DNA of 64,000 nucleotides from Candidatus Barnesiella excrementavium (GCA_019115485.1 DXDM01000056.1:1-64000); one strand, 5' to 3'; shown: positions 6,883 through 16,245, counted from the first letter of the stretch. Notes: a model not told the origin generated them from the letters alone. Made by a program: numbers and translations.

Positions 6883-8679
6883 TCATTTCAACTGATTCTT
6901 GATAATCCGGGCCTTAGCCTCTCCGATAACCGAAGCCAAATCGGCTTCCGAAGCCTCCTTGATGCGCTTCACGCTCTTGAAATGCGTCAACAAGGCATCT
7001 CGGGTTTTGGGACCTATCCCGGCAATGGAATCGAGTGCCGATTTCACCTGCCCTTTGCTCCGCTTGTTGCGGTGGAAGGTGATACCGAATCGGTGGGCCT
7101 CGTCGCGCATGTGCTGGATTACCCGCAGCGACTCGGAGTTTTTATCGATATACAACGGCAGGGAATCGCCGGGAAAATAGATCTCCTCCAACCGCTTGGC
7201 AATACCCACAATGGGCACCTTGCCTCGCAGCCCCAGGGCTTCGAGCGATTCCAGCGCAGCACTCAACTGCCCTTTGCCTCCATCGACGATAACGAGCTGG
7301 GGCAGCTCCTCCCCTTCGTCGAGCAGACGCCGGTAGCGGCGATAAATAATCTCACGCATCGAAGCAAAGTCGTCGGGCCCCACTACGGTCTTAATATCAA
7401 AATGGCGATAATCCTTCTTCGAGGGTTTCCCTTTCTTGAAGACGACACACGAGGCCACCGGATTGGTGCCTTGGATATTGGAATTATCGAAGCACTCCAT
7501 GTGCCACGGCAATTCGGGCAATCTGAAATCTTGCTGTATGCGCGAGAGCACCCGCATGACCCGCTGCTCGGGATTCAACTTTTCGTTCTGTTTCAGCCGG
7601 TCGATCTTATACTGCTTCACATTCTGCTCCGAAACGGCCAACACTTTTTTCTTGTCGCCCCGTTGCGGAACCACAAATTCCAAATCGTCGAAACTCGACT
7701 CGGGCATGAAAGGCACCAACGCTTCCCGGGCCTTGCTGCCGAATCGCGAACGCAACTCGGCAATACCCAAGGAGAGTATTTCGGGAGCCGATTCATCGAG
7801 CTTTTTCTTATACTCAATCGTAATACTTTGCACAATCGAACCACCCCGCACATGCATGTAATTGACAAAGGCCACCCCCTCGTCCTCGTCGTAGGAGAAG
7901 ACATCGATTTCGTGCAAAGCCGGATTTACAATCACCGATTTAGCCTTGTATTTCTCGATTAAATCATACTTCTCTTTAATCGCCTGCGCCTCCTCGAAAC
8001 GCAACTCGGCCGAGAGCTTCTGCATCTCCTCCAACAAGTGCCGGCTCAGCTGGTGTATATCCCCGTTGAGAATCTGCCGCACCTGTTCGATATAGCCGTC
8101 ATACTCCTCCTCCGAAATCTTCCCCTCGCAGCACCCCTTGCAGTTCTTGATATGGTATTGCAAGCATACTCTAAACCGTTTTTTTTCGATGTTTTCGGGG
8201 GTGAGTGCATAGTTGCAGGTACGTATGGGATAGAGTTCGCGAATCAGTTCCAGCACGGTTTTGGCCAGATGCACGTTGGCATACGGACCATAATACTTCG
8301 AACCATCGTGATACACCTTACGGGTGAGGAATACCCGGGGAAAGTGTTCGCTGCGCAGGCAAATCCACGGATAGGTCTTGTCGTCTTTGAGTAAAACGTT
8401 GTAGCGGGGCTTGTACTCCTTGATCAGACTGTTTTCAAGATGCAAGGCATCTTCCTCGGTTTTGACAACGATATATTGCAGGTCATAGATGTTCTTGACC
8501 AGCATGTTCGTCTTGGCCGAATCGTGCACCTTGTTGAAGTACGACGACACCCGACGTTTCAGGTTCTTTGCCTTCCCCACATAAATAATCTTGCCCGTTT
8601 TATCGAAGTATTGATACACCCCGGGGGTGTCGGGCAAAAGGGCAAGTTTATTCTTGATATTTTCGTTTTTCTCGATCAA
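6883..8679 (-). CDS. uvrC: UvrABC excinuclease subunit C
   Basis: This is the dual-incision nuclease of nucleotide excision repair, acting with UvrA and UvrB. In order: a GIY-YIG domain (residues 13-95, with PGVYQYF and IIYVGKAKNLKRR), a Cys-rich middle, a UVR helical hairpin near residue 200 for UvrB contact, the RNase H-like second nuclease domain (ECFDNSNIQGTNPVASCVVF) and a C-terminal helix-hairpin-helix region (SIAGIGPKTRDALL). At 598 residues it has the usual length. The start must be TTG at 8679: no in-frame ATG occurs before about residue 59, which would delete half of the GIY-YIG domain. AAGGCGA precedes the TTG. It starts 6 nt after the apt stop. Confidence 0.95.
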   Translation of the reverse strand: MIEKNENIKNKLALLPDTPGVYQYFDKTGKIIYVGKAKNLKRRVSSYFNKVHDSAKTNMLVKNIYDLQYIVVKTEEDALHLENSLIKEYKPRYNVLLKDDKTYPWICLRSEHFPRVFLTRKVYHDGSKYYGPYANVHLAKTVLELIRELYPIRTCNYALTPENIEKKRFRVCLQYHIKNCKGCCEGKISEEEYDGYIEQVRQILNGDIHQLSRHLLEEMQKLSAELRFEEAQAIKEKYDLIEKYKAKSVIVNPALHEIDVFSYDEDEGVAFVNYMHVRGGSIVQSITIEYKKKLDESAPEILSLGIAELRSRFGSKAREALVPFMPESSFDDLEFVVPQRGDKKKVLAVSEQNVKQYKIDRLKQNEKLNPEQRVMRVLSRIQQDFRLPELPWHMECFDNSNIQGTNPVASCVVFKKGKPSKKDYRHFDIKTVVGPDDFASMREIIYRRYRRLLDEGEELPQLVIVDGGKGQLSAALESLEALGLRGKVPIVGIAKRLEEIYFPGDSLPLYIDKNSESLRVIQHMRDEAHRFGITFHRNKRSKGQVKSALDSIAGIGPKTRDALLTHFKSVKRIKEASEADLASVIGEAKARIIKNQLK

Positions 8680-8685
8680 TTCGCC

Positions 8686-9210
8686 TTAATATTTAATCAA
8701 AGCCTCTACCTCCACATCGGCAGGGAAAGCCTCGCGGCCTTTCAAAAATTCCAGTTCGACAAGGAAGTTGACATAGACTTTTTTCGGATTAAACCGTTTC
8801 ACCAGATTATACGCAGCCAGCATGGTTCCACCCGTTGCCAGCAAATCGTCGTGCAGCAAAACCACATCGTCTTCACACAGGGCATCTTTGTGAATCTCGA
8901 TAACATCTACCCCATACTCCTTGGTGTAACTCTCCTGCCAGGTCTCGGCCGGCAATTTACCCGGCTTGCGCATAGGTACGAATCCGGCACCGATACGGGT
9001 AGCTACAATAGGCCCCATAATAAACCCGCGAGACTCGATACCCACCACTTTGGTAATACCCTTCTCGGCATACATGCGAGTGAGCATATCCGACAACTCC
9101 TTCAAGCAATCGGCATCTTTGAACACCGTAGTCAAATCTCTAAATATAATTCCCTTTTGCGGAAAATCGACTACATCGCGAATCTTGCTTTTAATAATCT
9201 CTACACTCAT
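8686..9210 (-). CDS. apt: Adenine phosphoribosyltransferase
   Basis: This enzyme converts adenine and PRPP to AMP in purine salvage. The 174-residue protein has the type I phosphoribosyltransferase PRPP loop VVLLHDDLLATGGTM, the upstream GIESRGFIMG and the N-terminal FPQKGIIFRDLTT typical of Apt. The frame continues upstream to 9294, but those 28 codons would translate the parS site and the mnmG-apt spacer; the ATG at 9210 (MSVEIIKSKI) matches the usual length. It lies between mnmG (71 nt upstream) and uvrC (6 nt downstream). Confidence 0.94.
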   Translation of the reverse strand: MSVEIIKSKIRDVVDFPQKGIIFRDLTTVFKDADCLKELSDMLTRMYAEKGITKVVGIESRGFIMGPIVATRIGAGFVPMRKPGKLPAETWQESYTKEYGVDVIEIHKDALCEDDVVLLHDDLLATGGTMLAAYNLVKRFNPKKVYVNFLVELEFLKGREAFPADVEVEALIKY

Positions 9211-9265
9211 TTTTATTCTTGTTTTTGTTTGTTTTCTCCTTTTGTAGAAAGGCTTTCGGCCGTTT

Positions 9266-9281
9266 TGTTTCACGTGAAACA
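9266..9281. promoter_or_regulatory. parS centromere site
   Basis: TGTTTCACGTGAAACA is a perfect 16-bp palindrome and matches the broadly conserved chromosomal parS consensus bound by ParB/Spo0J. It ends one base before the mnmG stop codon. ParB bound here would help segregate the origin region. No parA or parB gene is in the window. Confidence 0.88.
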
Positions 9282-11156
9282 TTAGCGTCCGCAAAGCAGC
9301 AATAAGATGTTTATATCACTCGGTGAGATGCCGGGAATGCGCGAAGCCTGGGCAATGGTTTCGGGATCTATCCGCTCCAACTTCTGGCGGGCTTCGGTCG
9401 ACAAGGCATGCAGTTCGCTATACTTGAACTTGCCCCGTATGCGAATATGTTCCAACCGGGCAATCTTCTCGGCAATCATCTTTTCCCGATCGATATAGCC
9501 CTGGTATTTCATCTTTATCTCGGCAGCCTCGACAATCTCTTCCCGACGGTTTTTGATGGAATCCATCTCCCGTTTCAAGGCCGGGACCAATTGCGAGAGT
9601 TGTTCCAAATCGAGCTGCGGGCGCAGAACGAGGTCGATTAACCGCACACCCTGTTTCAACGGTGTAGTACCCAAAGCCTCCAATCCGGTATTGATGTAAG
9701 CGGGTTTTATCGAATAGTGTTCGGCGAAATGGATTAAATGGGCTACCCGGTCCTTCTTCTCCTTCCACAAATCATACCGCTCTTGTTTGGCCAATCCCAA
9801 CTGATAGGAGCGCTCGGTCAACCGCATGTCGGCGTCGTCCTGCCGCAGCAGAATGCGATATTCGGCCCGCGAGGTGAACATACGATAGGGCTCGTCGACC
9901 CCCTTGGTAACCAGGTCGTCGATAAGTACGCCGATATAGGCTTCGTCGCGACCCAGCGTAAACGGCTCGCCACCGTGACAGTTGATGTGGGCATTGATAC
10001 CGGCCACAAGCCCCTGCCCTCCGGCCTCTTCATAACCGGTCGTACCGTTTATCTGTCCGGCAAAAAAGAGGTTGGCAATCCGTTTGGTTTCGAGGTTGTG
10101 ATTCAACTGCGTGGGATCGAAATAGTCATATTCGATGGCATATCCGGGGCGATAGATGCGCACATCGCGCAAGGCCGGGATTGCCTGCAAAGCCCGCACC
10201 TGTACATCGAGCGGAAGCGACGAGGAGAAACCGTTGAGGTAGTACTCCTGGGTCGTCTCTCCCTCGGGTTCGAGAAAGAGCTGATGCTCGGTTTTATCGG
10301 GGAAAGTGACAATTTTGGTTTCGATACTGGGACAATAACGGGGTCCTATACTCTGTATCTGCCCGTTGTAAAGCGGCGAATCGGGCAGTCCGGCACGCAA
10401 GATGTCGTGAACCTGCTCGTTGGTATAGATGGTCCAACAGCTGCGCTGCTTCAACGGACGAGGCTTGAAATCGAGGAACGAGAACTTGTGAAAATCGTTA
10501 TCGCCCTGTTGCTCGGCAGCCTCGTCGAAGTGAATGCTGCGGCCGTCAATTCGTACCGGTGTACCCGTCTTCATGCGTCCGGCGGTAAAACCCAGCTCCA
10601 CCAATTGCTCGGTGATTCCGTATGAGGCAGGCTCCGAAATACGACCTCCCCGCAGTTTCGTGCGTCCGATATGCATCAGGCCGTTCATGAAAGTACCTGT
10701 CGTGAGTACCACACACTTGGCCGTAAAGGTCACATTCATGGCCGTTACCACGCCTGCCACCTGCCCATCTTTTACAAGAATCTGATTTACAGAATCTTGC
10801 CACATATACAGGTTATCGGTATTTTCGAGTATCGAACGCCAGGTGGTGATGAACTTGGCTCGGTCGCTCTGCGAACGGGGACTCCACATGGCGGGCCCCT
10901 TCGAGCGGTTCAGCATTCTGAATTGTATAGCCGTTTTATCGGTCACAATCCCCATAAAACCGCCCAAAGCGTCGATTTCGCGAACAATCTGTCCCTTGGC
11001 AATTCCACCTACGGCAGGATTGCAACTCATCTGGGCTATCTTGTTCATGTCCATAGTGATAAGCAGAGTTTTCGAGCCCAAGTTGGCCGAAGCGCATGCC
11101 GCTTCGCAACCGGCATGACCTGCACCCACTACGATTACATCATAATTAAAATCCAT
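9282..11156 (-). CDS. mnmG: tRNA U34 carboxymethylaminomethyl synthesis protein MnmG (GidA)
   Basis: With MnmE, this FAD protein installs the cmnm5 group on wobble uridine 34 of certain tRNAs. The Rossmann FAD-binding motif VIVVGAGHAGCEAACASANLG is at residues 7-28. Other landmarks are SCNPAVGGIAKGQ, TGTFMNGLMHIGR, FFAGQINGTTGYEEAAGQG-like sequence and a C-terminal helical domain. It has 624 residues, the full family length. It follows ybeY by 76 nt and precedes apt across a short spacer that carries a parS site. In many bacteria gidA lies close to the replication origin. Confidence 0.96.
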   Translation of the reverse strand: MDFNYDVIVVGAGHAGCEAACASANLGSKTLLITMDMNKIAQMSCNPAVGGIAKGQIVREIDALGGFMGIVTDKTAIQFRMLNRSKGPAMWSPRSQSDRAKFITTWRSILENTDNLYMWQDSVNQILVKDGQVAGVVTAMNVTFTAKCVVLTTGTFMNGLMHIGRTKLRGGRISEPASYGITEQLVELGFTAGRMKTGTPVRIDGRSIHFDEAAEQQGDNDFHKFSFLDFKPRPLKQRSCWTIYTNEQVHDILRAGLPDSPLYNGQIQSIGPRYCPSIETKIVTFPDKTEHQLFLEPEGETTQEYYLNGFSSSLPLDVQVRALQAIPALRDVRIYRPGYAIEYDYFDPTQLNHNLETKRIANLFFAGQINGTTGYEEAGGQGLVAGINAHINCHGGEPFTLGRDEAYIGVLIDDLVTKGVDEPYRMFTSRAEYRILLRQDDADMRLTERSYQLGLAKQERYDLWKEKKDRVAHLIHFAEHYSIKPAYINTGLEALGTTPLKQGVRLIDLVLRPQLDLEQLSQLVPALKREMDSIKNRREEIVEAAEIKMKYQGYIDREKMIAEKIARLEHIRIRGKFKYSELHALSTEARQKLERIDPETIAQASRIPGISPSDINILLLLCGR

Positions 11157-11232
11157 TGTATCTTATCTCTCCGTGCCTGGTGAGGAAAAAGGGCTCGCCC
11201 CCTTCCCCATCGCCGGTCACTTTTATACTCGA

Positions 11233-11646
11233 TTATCTCAATTTCAGAGCCTCGTCTTCGCAACGAGTCATCGCCTCGCGTTCACCCGGACCTTTGTCGT
11301 TGATTCCGCACAAATGCAGAATACCGTGAATGATGATGCGATGAAGCTCCTCGTCGTAGTCGGTTCCAAACTGCTCGGCATTGGAACGGACCGTGTCCAC
11401 GCTGATAAATATATCGCCGCTGATCTTGTCGCCCTCGGTGTAGTCGAAGGTGATTACATCGGTATAATAGTCATGCTGCAAATAGGCTCGATTCACTTCG
11501 AGAATTTTCTCATCGGAGCAAAAAATGTAGGCAATATCGCCGCATCTTTTCCCGTAACCCAAAGCGACCCGACGTATCCAGTCGGTCGTCTCCCTCTTTT
11601 TTATCGCCGGCATCTTGACATCTTCGGCAAAATAACTCACAGCCAT
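11233..11646 (-). CDS. ybeY: Endoribonuclease YbeY
   Basis: A single-strand-specific metallo-endoribonuclease involved in 16S rRNA maturation and ribosome quality control. The zinc-binding signature HGILHLCGINDKG (HxxxHxxGxD type) lies near the C-terminus, and the DVITFDY strand is intact. At 137 residues it is slightly short, as in other Bacteroidota. It is preceded by a TAnnTTTG element 27 nt upstream and is the likely first gene of a transcript continuing into mnmG, apt and uvrC. Confidence 0.93.
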   Translation of the reverse strand: MAVSYFAEDVKMPAIKKRETTDWIRRVALGYGKRCGDIAYIFCSDEKILEVNRAYLQHDYYTDVITFDYTEGDKISGDIFISVDTVRSNAEQFGTDYDEELHRIIIHGILHLCGINDKGPGEREAMTRCEDEALKLR

Positions 11647-11672
11647 AACTTATTCGCTTTATAATACCGTTG

Positions 11673-11680
11673 CAAAGATA
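11673..11680 (-). promoter_or_regulatory. Promoter -7 element for ybeY-mnmG
   Basis: TATCTTTG on the minus strand, 27 nt before the ybeY ATG, leaving a short leader. Confidence 0.6.
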
Positions 11681-11709
11681 GTGCAAACCACGGGTAGAAA
11701 CAAGTTTAT

Positions 11710-12942
11710 TTATTTGAAGAAGAAATAGGAAACCGTAATGGCCGAGATGGCTCCTATCACATCGGCCAGTAGCGCATACCCCACAGCATAGCGGGTTTTG
11801 CGCACCCCTACACTGCCGAAGTAGACGGCCAAGATATAGAAGGTGGTATCGGTCGAACCCTGTACGGTGCAGGCAACACGACCCACAAACGAATCAACGC
11901 CATAGGAGGACATGGCATCGACCATCATTCCGCGCGAACCGCTACCGCTCAGCGACTTCATCAGCGCCGTGGGCAAGGCGCCCACAAACTCGGTATCGAT
12001 GCCCAGCCACCCGAAGAAGGCGGCAAAGCCGTCGACGATATAATCCATCGCTCCCGAGGCCCGGAATATCGCGATGGCTACCAGGATAGCCACCAGGTAG
12101 GGAATGATCATCACCGCCGTCTTGAATCCCTCCTTGGCCCCCTCGATAAAGGCATCATAGACATTGATACGCTTCACAAGTCCCGAGACGATGAAGACGA
12201 CGATAATCGTAAACAGAATGCTGTTGGCGGCAAAGGCCGAATAGGTCGAAATCTTATCCTCGGGCAGCGACGAGAAGTAGTAGAACACCCCGCCCACAAA
12301 GGCCGTGAGACCCAGCCCCCACAGCAGAATCACCCGGTCGAAGATGTTGATGCGCTGCTTGATGCAGAGAGCCAACAGCCCCACAAAGGTGGCCATGAAG
12401 GTGGCTATGAGGATAGGCAGAAAAACGTCGGACGGATTGGCGGCCCCCATCTGTGCCCGATAGGTCATCACCCCGATGGGTATGAGTGTCAGTCCCGAAG
12501 CGTTCAGCACCAGAAACATCAGCATCGCGTCGGTAGCCGTGTCTTTCTTGGGGTTCAGCTCCTGCAACTCGTTCATCGCCTTCAACCCCAGCGGGGTGGC
12601 GGCGTTGTCGAGCCCCAGCATGTTGGCCGATACATTCATGAACATCGACCCCAGCGCCGGGTGCCCCTTGGGTACCCCCGGGAAGAGCCGCGTGAAGAGC
12701 GGACTGATTAATCGCGACAAAACGGCAATCATGCCGCCCCGCTCGCCTATCTTCATCAATCCGAGCCAAAGGGTGAGCACACCCGTCAACCCCAACGAAA
12801 TATCAAAGGCGTTGCGGGCCGACGCAAACGAAGCATTCATGATGTCGGTCCAAATCACCGTATTGCCATACACCACGGTCTGAACCACCGCCACGACAAA
12901 GGCGATGACAAAGAAAGCAATCCAGATGTAATTAAGAACCAT
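11710..12942 (-). CDS. Nucleoside-recognition/SpmA-SpmB-like membrane protein
   Basis: A 410-residue polytopic membrane protein with two repeated 'nucleoside recognition' (Gate) halves. The first half contains SANMLGLDNAATPLG and the second SLSGSGSRGMM followed by VQGSTDTTFY; together they look like a fusion of the SpmA and SpmB spore-maturation proteins of Firmicutes. About ten hydrophobic helices alternate with short loops. In non-sporulating Bacteroidota the transported substrate is unknown, so a transport role is inference from the fold. It is monocistronic, with a TATTTTTG -7 element about 33 nt upstream. Confidence 0.88.
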   Translation of the reverse strand: MVLNYIWIAFFVIAFVVAVVQTVVYGNTVIWTDIMNASFASARNAFDISLGLTGVLTLWLGLMKIGERGGMIAVLSRLISPLFTRLFPGVPKGHPALGSMFMNVSANMLGLDNAATPLGLKAMNELQELNPKKDTATDAMLMFLVLNASGLTLIPIGVMTYRAQMGAANPSDVFLPILIATFMATFVGLLALCIKQRINIFDRVILLWGLGLTAFVGGVFYYFSSLPEDKISTYSAFAANSILFTIIVVFIVSGLVKRINVYDAFIEGAKEGFKTAVMIIPYLVAILVAIAIFRASGAMDYIVDGFAAFFGWLGIDTEFVGALPTALMKSLSGSGSRGMMVDAMSSYGVDSFVGRVACTVQGSTDTTFYILAVYFGSVGVRKTRYAVGYALLADVIGAISAITVSYFFFK

Positions 12943-12974
12943 ACGACCGTCTTTGGATTTTTCGTTTCACGAAA

Positions 12975-12982
12975 CAAAAATA
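12975..12982 (-). promoter_or_regulatory. Promoter -7 element for SpmAB-like gene
   Basis: TATTTTTG on the minus strand fits TAnnTTTG and lies 33 nt before the ATG. Confidence 0.45.
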
Positions 12983-13281
12983 GTAAATTTAAAGAAATCG
13001 CCTCCATTCCTTCTCCAAAAAAGGAATGGAGTCTGCACGCCGGCACCACCCGTTCTATTTCGTTTATTCGTCCATACGGCCAAAAATCAGCCCATTCAAT
13101 TATATATCAATATATTATCCTGTTTTTATCCTCGTGAGAATCGCATATTTCATCTCATTTGACCACCTATGCGTAAATTTTCCAGCCAAAGAGTTCCATT
13201 TTAACAATTCAAAACATTGTCATCACAATAGTTACAAAAAGCAATCAATCCGAAAAAAATCGGTCTCCTCAAAATATTTGC

Positions 13282-13289
13282 TACCTTTG
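13282..13289 (+). promoter_or_regulatory. Promoter -7 element for AlkD-like gene
   Basis: TACCTTTG fits TAnnTTTG and lies 17 nt before the ATG, so the transcript has a very short leader. Confidence 0.6.
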
Positions 13290-13306
13290 CCCAAAATCGA
13301 AATGTC

Positions 13307-14008
13307 ATGCACACAGCCCAAGAGATAGAGAATGCCATGCGAGCGGTCGCCAACCCCGAAAAAATAAAAATCCTCTCCGGATTCTTCAAAACCGGAAAAG
13401 GGGAGTATGGCGAAAACGATATCTTCATCGGAGTACCGGTACCTGCCACCCGCGCCATTGCCAAGAGCTATCGCGACACACCACTCACCGAACTGGTGCA
13501 ACTGCTGCACAGTCCGGTACACGAGTTGCGCATGGCTGCCCTCCTGTGCATGGTCGAACAGTTCAAGCATGCCGACGACAACCGGCGAACAGCCCTGTAT
13601 GAAACCTACCTGGCCCATACCGACTGCATCAACAACTGGGACCTGGTAGACCTCTCGGCCGCTCAAATCGTGGGAGCCTACCTCGAACACCGCGACCACG
13701 CCCCACTCTACCGGCTGGCTCAAAGCAAGCTGCTGTGGGAACAGCGCATCGCCATCGTTGCCACCTGGCAATGGATTCGACGGGGCCACCTCGACGACAC
13801 CCTCGCGCTGGCCGACTTGTTGCTCCATCACGAACACGACCTGATTCGCAAAGCCACGGGCTGGATGCTGCGCGAGGTGGGCAAGAAGGACAAGACCCGC
13901 CTGTGCCGGTTCCTCGACAGCCGATACCGAAACATGCCGCGTACGACCCTGCGCTATGCCATCGAACGGTTCACACCCGAGGAGCGCAAACATTATATGC
14001 AAAAGTAA
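13307..14008 (+). CDS. AlkD-like DNA alkylation repair glycosylase
   Basis: A 233-residue all-helical HEAT-like repeat protein of the AlkC/AlkD family, which excises positively charged N3- and N7-alkylpurines without flipping the base. Diagnostic sequence is CINNWDLVDLSA, containing the catalytic Asp of the NWDxVD motif. RKATGWMLREVGKKD near residue 185 is the other strongly conserved segment, with the Trp that contacts the lesion. VPVPATRAIAK near the N-terminus is also typical. The gene stands alone with its own promoter, between the SpmAB-like gene and the glycosyltransferase cluster. Confidence 0.93.
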   Translation: MHTAQEIENAMRAVANPEKIKILSGFFKTGKGEYGENDIFIGVPVPATRAIAKSYRDTPLTELVQLLHSPVHELRMAALLCMVEQFKHADDNRRTALYETYLAHTDCINNWDLVDLSAAQIVGAYLEHRDHAPLYRLAQSKLLWEQRIAIVATWQWIRRGHLDDTLALADLLLHHEHDLIRKATGWMLREVGKKDKTRLCRFLDSRYRNMPRTTLRYAIERFTPEERKHYMQK

Positions 14009-14118
14009 GAAACACAATATAGGAGTATCACCTCTTCCAACAACTGAAAAAGACTTTCGAACCTCCAACCCCACTCCAAATTTCCACGCCATTATTGGCA
14101 AGCATACGTGATAAACAC

Positions 14119-14126
14119 TACCTTTG
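14119..14126 (+). promoter_or_regulatory. Promoter -7 element for glycosyltransferase cluster
   Basis: TACCTTTG fits TAnnTTTG, with a TTG about 21 nt upstream as a possible -33 element. It lies about 65 nt before the first glycosyltransferase gene and likely drives 14.2-20.1 kb. Confidence 0.55.
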
Positions 14127-14190
14127 TCAAAAATAAAAATCGAGACAGTCGGGAATAACTCCTGTTATCGATAAACCAAAAGATTCTCTC

Positions 14191-16182
14191 ATGGAACACA
14201 TTCATCTATTCTTTGCCTTAAACGACAACTATTGCCCCCACTGTTGCACGACGATGGTTTCCATTTTGGGAAACAACGGGAATCTCTTTTTCGAATTTTA
14301 TCTATTATCCGACTATATATCACCCGAGAACCGACAAAAGTTAGATTGTCTCAACCAACAGTATGACCATTTTCAGATTCATTACGTCAAGGTCGATAAC
14401 ACCATATTCAAACAGTTTGACCTAAATATCCAGTATATTACACCTCAAACCTACTACCGGTATGCCATAGCCGAATGGTTTCCCCAGCTCGACAAGGCAC
14501 TCTATCTCGACTGCGACTTAATCGTCAAAGGCAGTCTTGAAGAGTTGTGGCACACGGATATTTCGGACTACCTGTGTGCCGGAGTTCCCGATTTGTGGAT
14601 TGAAAACATCTACTATAAACCCGAGATAAAACTTCAACCACACGAATGCTATATCAACGCCGGAGTACTCCTGCTCAATCTGAAAAAGATGAGAGCAGAG
14701 CACACTTACCAAACGTTGTGCCAAACAACCGAACAACCACCCTGCAAAATAAAGTTTCAAGACCAGGATATCATCAACCTGGTGTGCCGGGGCAAAATCA
14801 AGGCCCTGCCCGAGCGATTCAATTTTTCAACTGAAAACGCATTCAAACACCCGAATCAAATTCCCGAGGCGGTTATCGTCCACTATACGGGTGAAAGAAA
14901 ACCTTGGAGTAAGGGAGTTTGCGGAAATCCCTTGAAACAGCTATATTTCGACTATTGGGAAAAAACACCCTACTATACCCCTTTACAAAACGCCATGATG
15001 AAACTCTCCAAACTATTCACACCGACCCCCAAAAACACCAATCGCCCCATACGCGTCGCCCTGATTATCGACGAATTTTTCGGTGGAGCCGGCACCGCTT
15101 TTGGAGGATACGGCTTTCTTGCCCGCCACTACATTGCCAAATATCTCCCCTGCGACGATATTCAAATCGATGTCTTACTGGGCCTCAACCCCAAAAGAAA
15201 GTGCAAAAAAGCCATTAAAACCCGAGTCGACAATGTCGATGTCTATACCCTTCCCGGTCGGAAATATGCCGCAAGATGGTTCAAGAAAAAGAATTACGAC
15301 CTCTATTTTTCGCTCGAACTGACCACCTCGTTCCTGCAATACGAAAAAGACAAGAACAAACGACTGCTCCTGTGGATACAGGACCCCCGACCGTGGAAAG
15401 ACTGGCTCGAAATACAGACCGTCAAGCTCTTCCCCGAGTCTTGCTATTGGGACACCCAGATTTACGAACTCGTTCATCGGCTCTACACCGAAAATCGGGT
15501 CACCTTCGTCACGCAAGGCCGGTTCCTCATCGAGAAAGCCCGATGCCTGTACCGGCTGTCGCCCGACACTCCCATCGATTATCTGCCCAACCCGGTCGAT
15601 ATCGACCCGCAATTCGATGTAACGAAGTATCCCAAAAAGAATACCATTATCTTCATCGGCCGCATCGAGTCGGTCAAACGGGGCTGGTTATTCTGCGAGA
15701 TAGCCAAACGCATGCCCGAATATCAGTTCTATATGCTGGGACAGTCTTTTCGCGAAAAAAGTCAAAACGACAGTATCATGAATCAATATCACTCCGGCAT
15801 TGACAACCTCCATTTTACCGGACATGTCGAAGGCGAAGAAAAATTCAAGTACATCAAAGAGGCCAAAATACTGGTAAACACCTCGATACACGAGGCTCTC
15901 CCCGTCACCTTCCTCGAATCGCTGGCCTATGGCACCCTGCTGGTAAGTTGCCAGAACCCCGAGAACCTCACCGAAAAATTCGGTGTGTATACCGGTCCCG
16001 TTCTGGGCGATGGATTTGACAAGATAGAGCTCTTTGTCGATGCCATACGCTCACTGCTTCAAGATGAAGAACGTCGAAAAACACTCTCCATTGCCGGGTA
16101 TGAATATGTCAAACAGATACACAACGTATCTGATTTCATACGTAACACCCGCGCACTCATTCGGCAGGAAGCCCGGCGATAA
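14191..16182 (+). CDS. GT8-GT4 fused glycosyltransferase
   Basis: A 663-residue protein with two transferase domains. Residues 1-270 are GT8-like (LPS galactosyl/glucosyltransferase type): HLFFALNDNYCPHC, the metal-binding DxD in YLDCDLIVKG (D107, D109), YINAGVLLLNLKKMR and the C-terminal HYTGERKPW. Residues about 285-660 are a GT4-like GT-B domain: a Gly-rich N-terminal loop (FFGGAGTAFGGYGFLARHY), IIFIGRIESVKRGW and the NTSIHEALPVTFLESLAYG segment with the paired Glu residues. Two sequential sugar additions by one polypeptide is the natural reading. Sugar donors and acceptor are unknown. It is first in a run of five co-oriented sugar-transfer genes. Confidence 0.88.
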   Translation: MEHIHLFFALNDNYCPHCCTTMVSILGNNGNLFFEFYLLSDYISPENRQKLDCLNQQYDHFQIHYVKVDNTIFKQFDLNIQYITPQTYYRYAIAEWFPQLDKALYLDCDLIVKGSLEELWHTDISDYLCAGVPDLWIENIYYKPEIKLQPHECYINAGVLLLNLKKMRAEHTYQTLCQTTEQPPCKIKFQDQDIINLVCRGKIKALPERFNFSTENAFKHPNQIPEAVIVHYTGERKPWSKGVCGNPLKQLYFDYWEKTPYYTPLQNAMMKLSKLFTPTPKNTNRPIRVALIIDEFFGGAGTAFGGYGFLARHYIAKYLPCDDIQIDVLLGLNPKRKCKKAIKTRVDNVDVYTLPGRKYAARWFKKKNYDLYFSLELTTSFLQYEKDKNKRLLLWIQDPRPWKDWLEIQTVKLFPESCYWDTQIYELVHRLYTENRVTFVTQGRFLIEKARCLYRLSPDTPIDYLPNPVDIDPQFDVTKYPKKNTIIFIGRIESVKRGWLFCEIAKRMPEYQFYMLGQSFREKSQNDSIMNQYHSGIDNLHFTGHVEGEEKFKYIKEAKILVNTSIHEALPVTFLESLAYGTLLVSCQNPENLTEKFGVYTGPVLGDGFDKIELFVDAIRSLLQDEERRKTLSIAGYEYVKQIHNVSDFIRNTRALIRQEARR

Positions 16183-16245
16183 GACCCGGACGTTCAAAAA
16201 GCCGGATTTTCGCAACAAAATCACTACTTTCATAAAAAGAGAAGC

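Larger units (their letters stand above)
12943..13306. other. Intergenic region with divergent promoters and an 11-bp hairpin
   Basis: No gene is visible. It holds the -7 element of the SpmAB-like gene at one end and that of the AlkD-like gene at the other. Between them CTCCATTCCTT at 13002-13012 pairs perfectly with 13021-13031 over an 8-nt loop. No T-run follows on either strand, so it is not a clear terminator. The remainder is AT-rich. Confidence 0.5.

Noticed and set aside
12963-12974. GTTTCACGAAAC as a second parS site
   Set aside because: It lacks the central GT of the parS palindrome and is not a true palindrome; the resemblance is partial.
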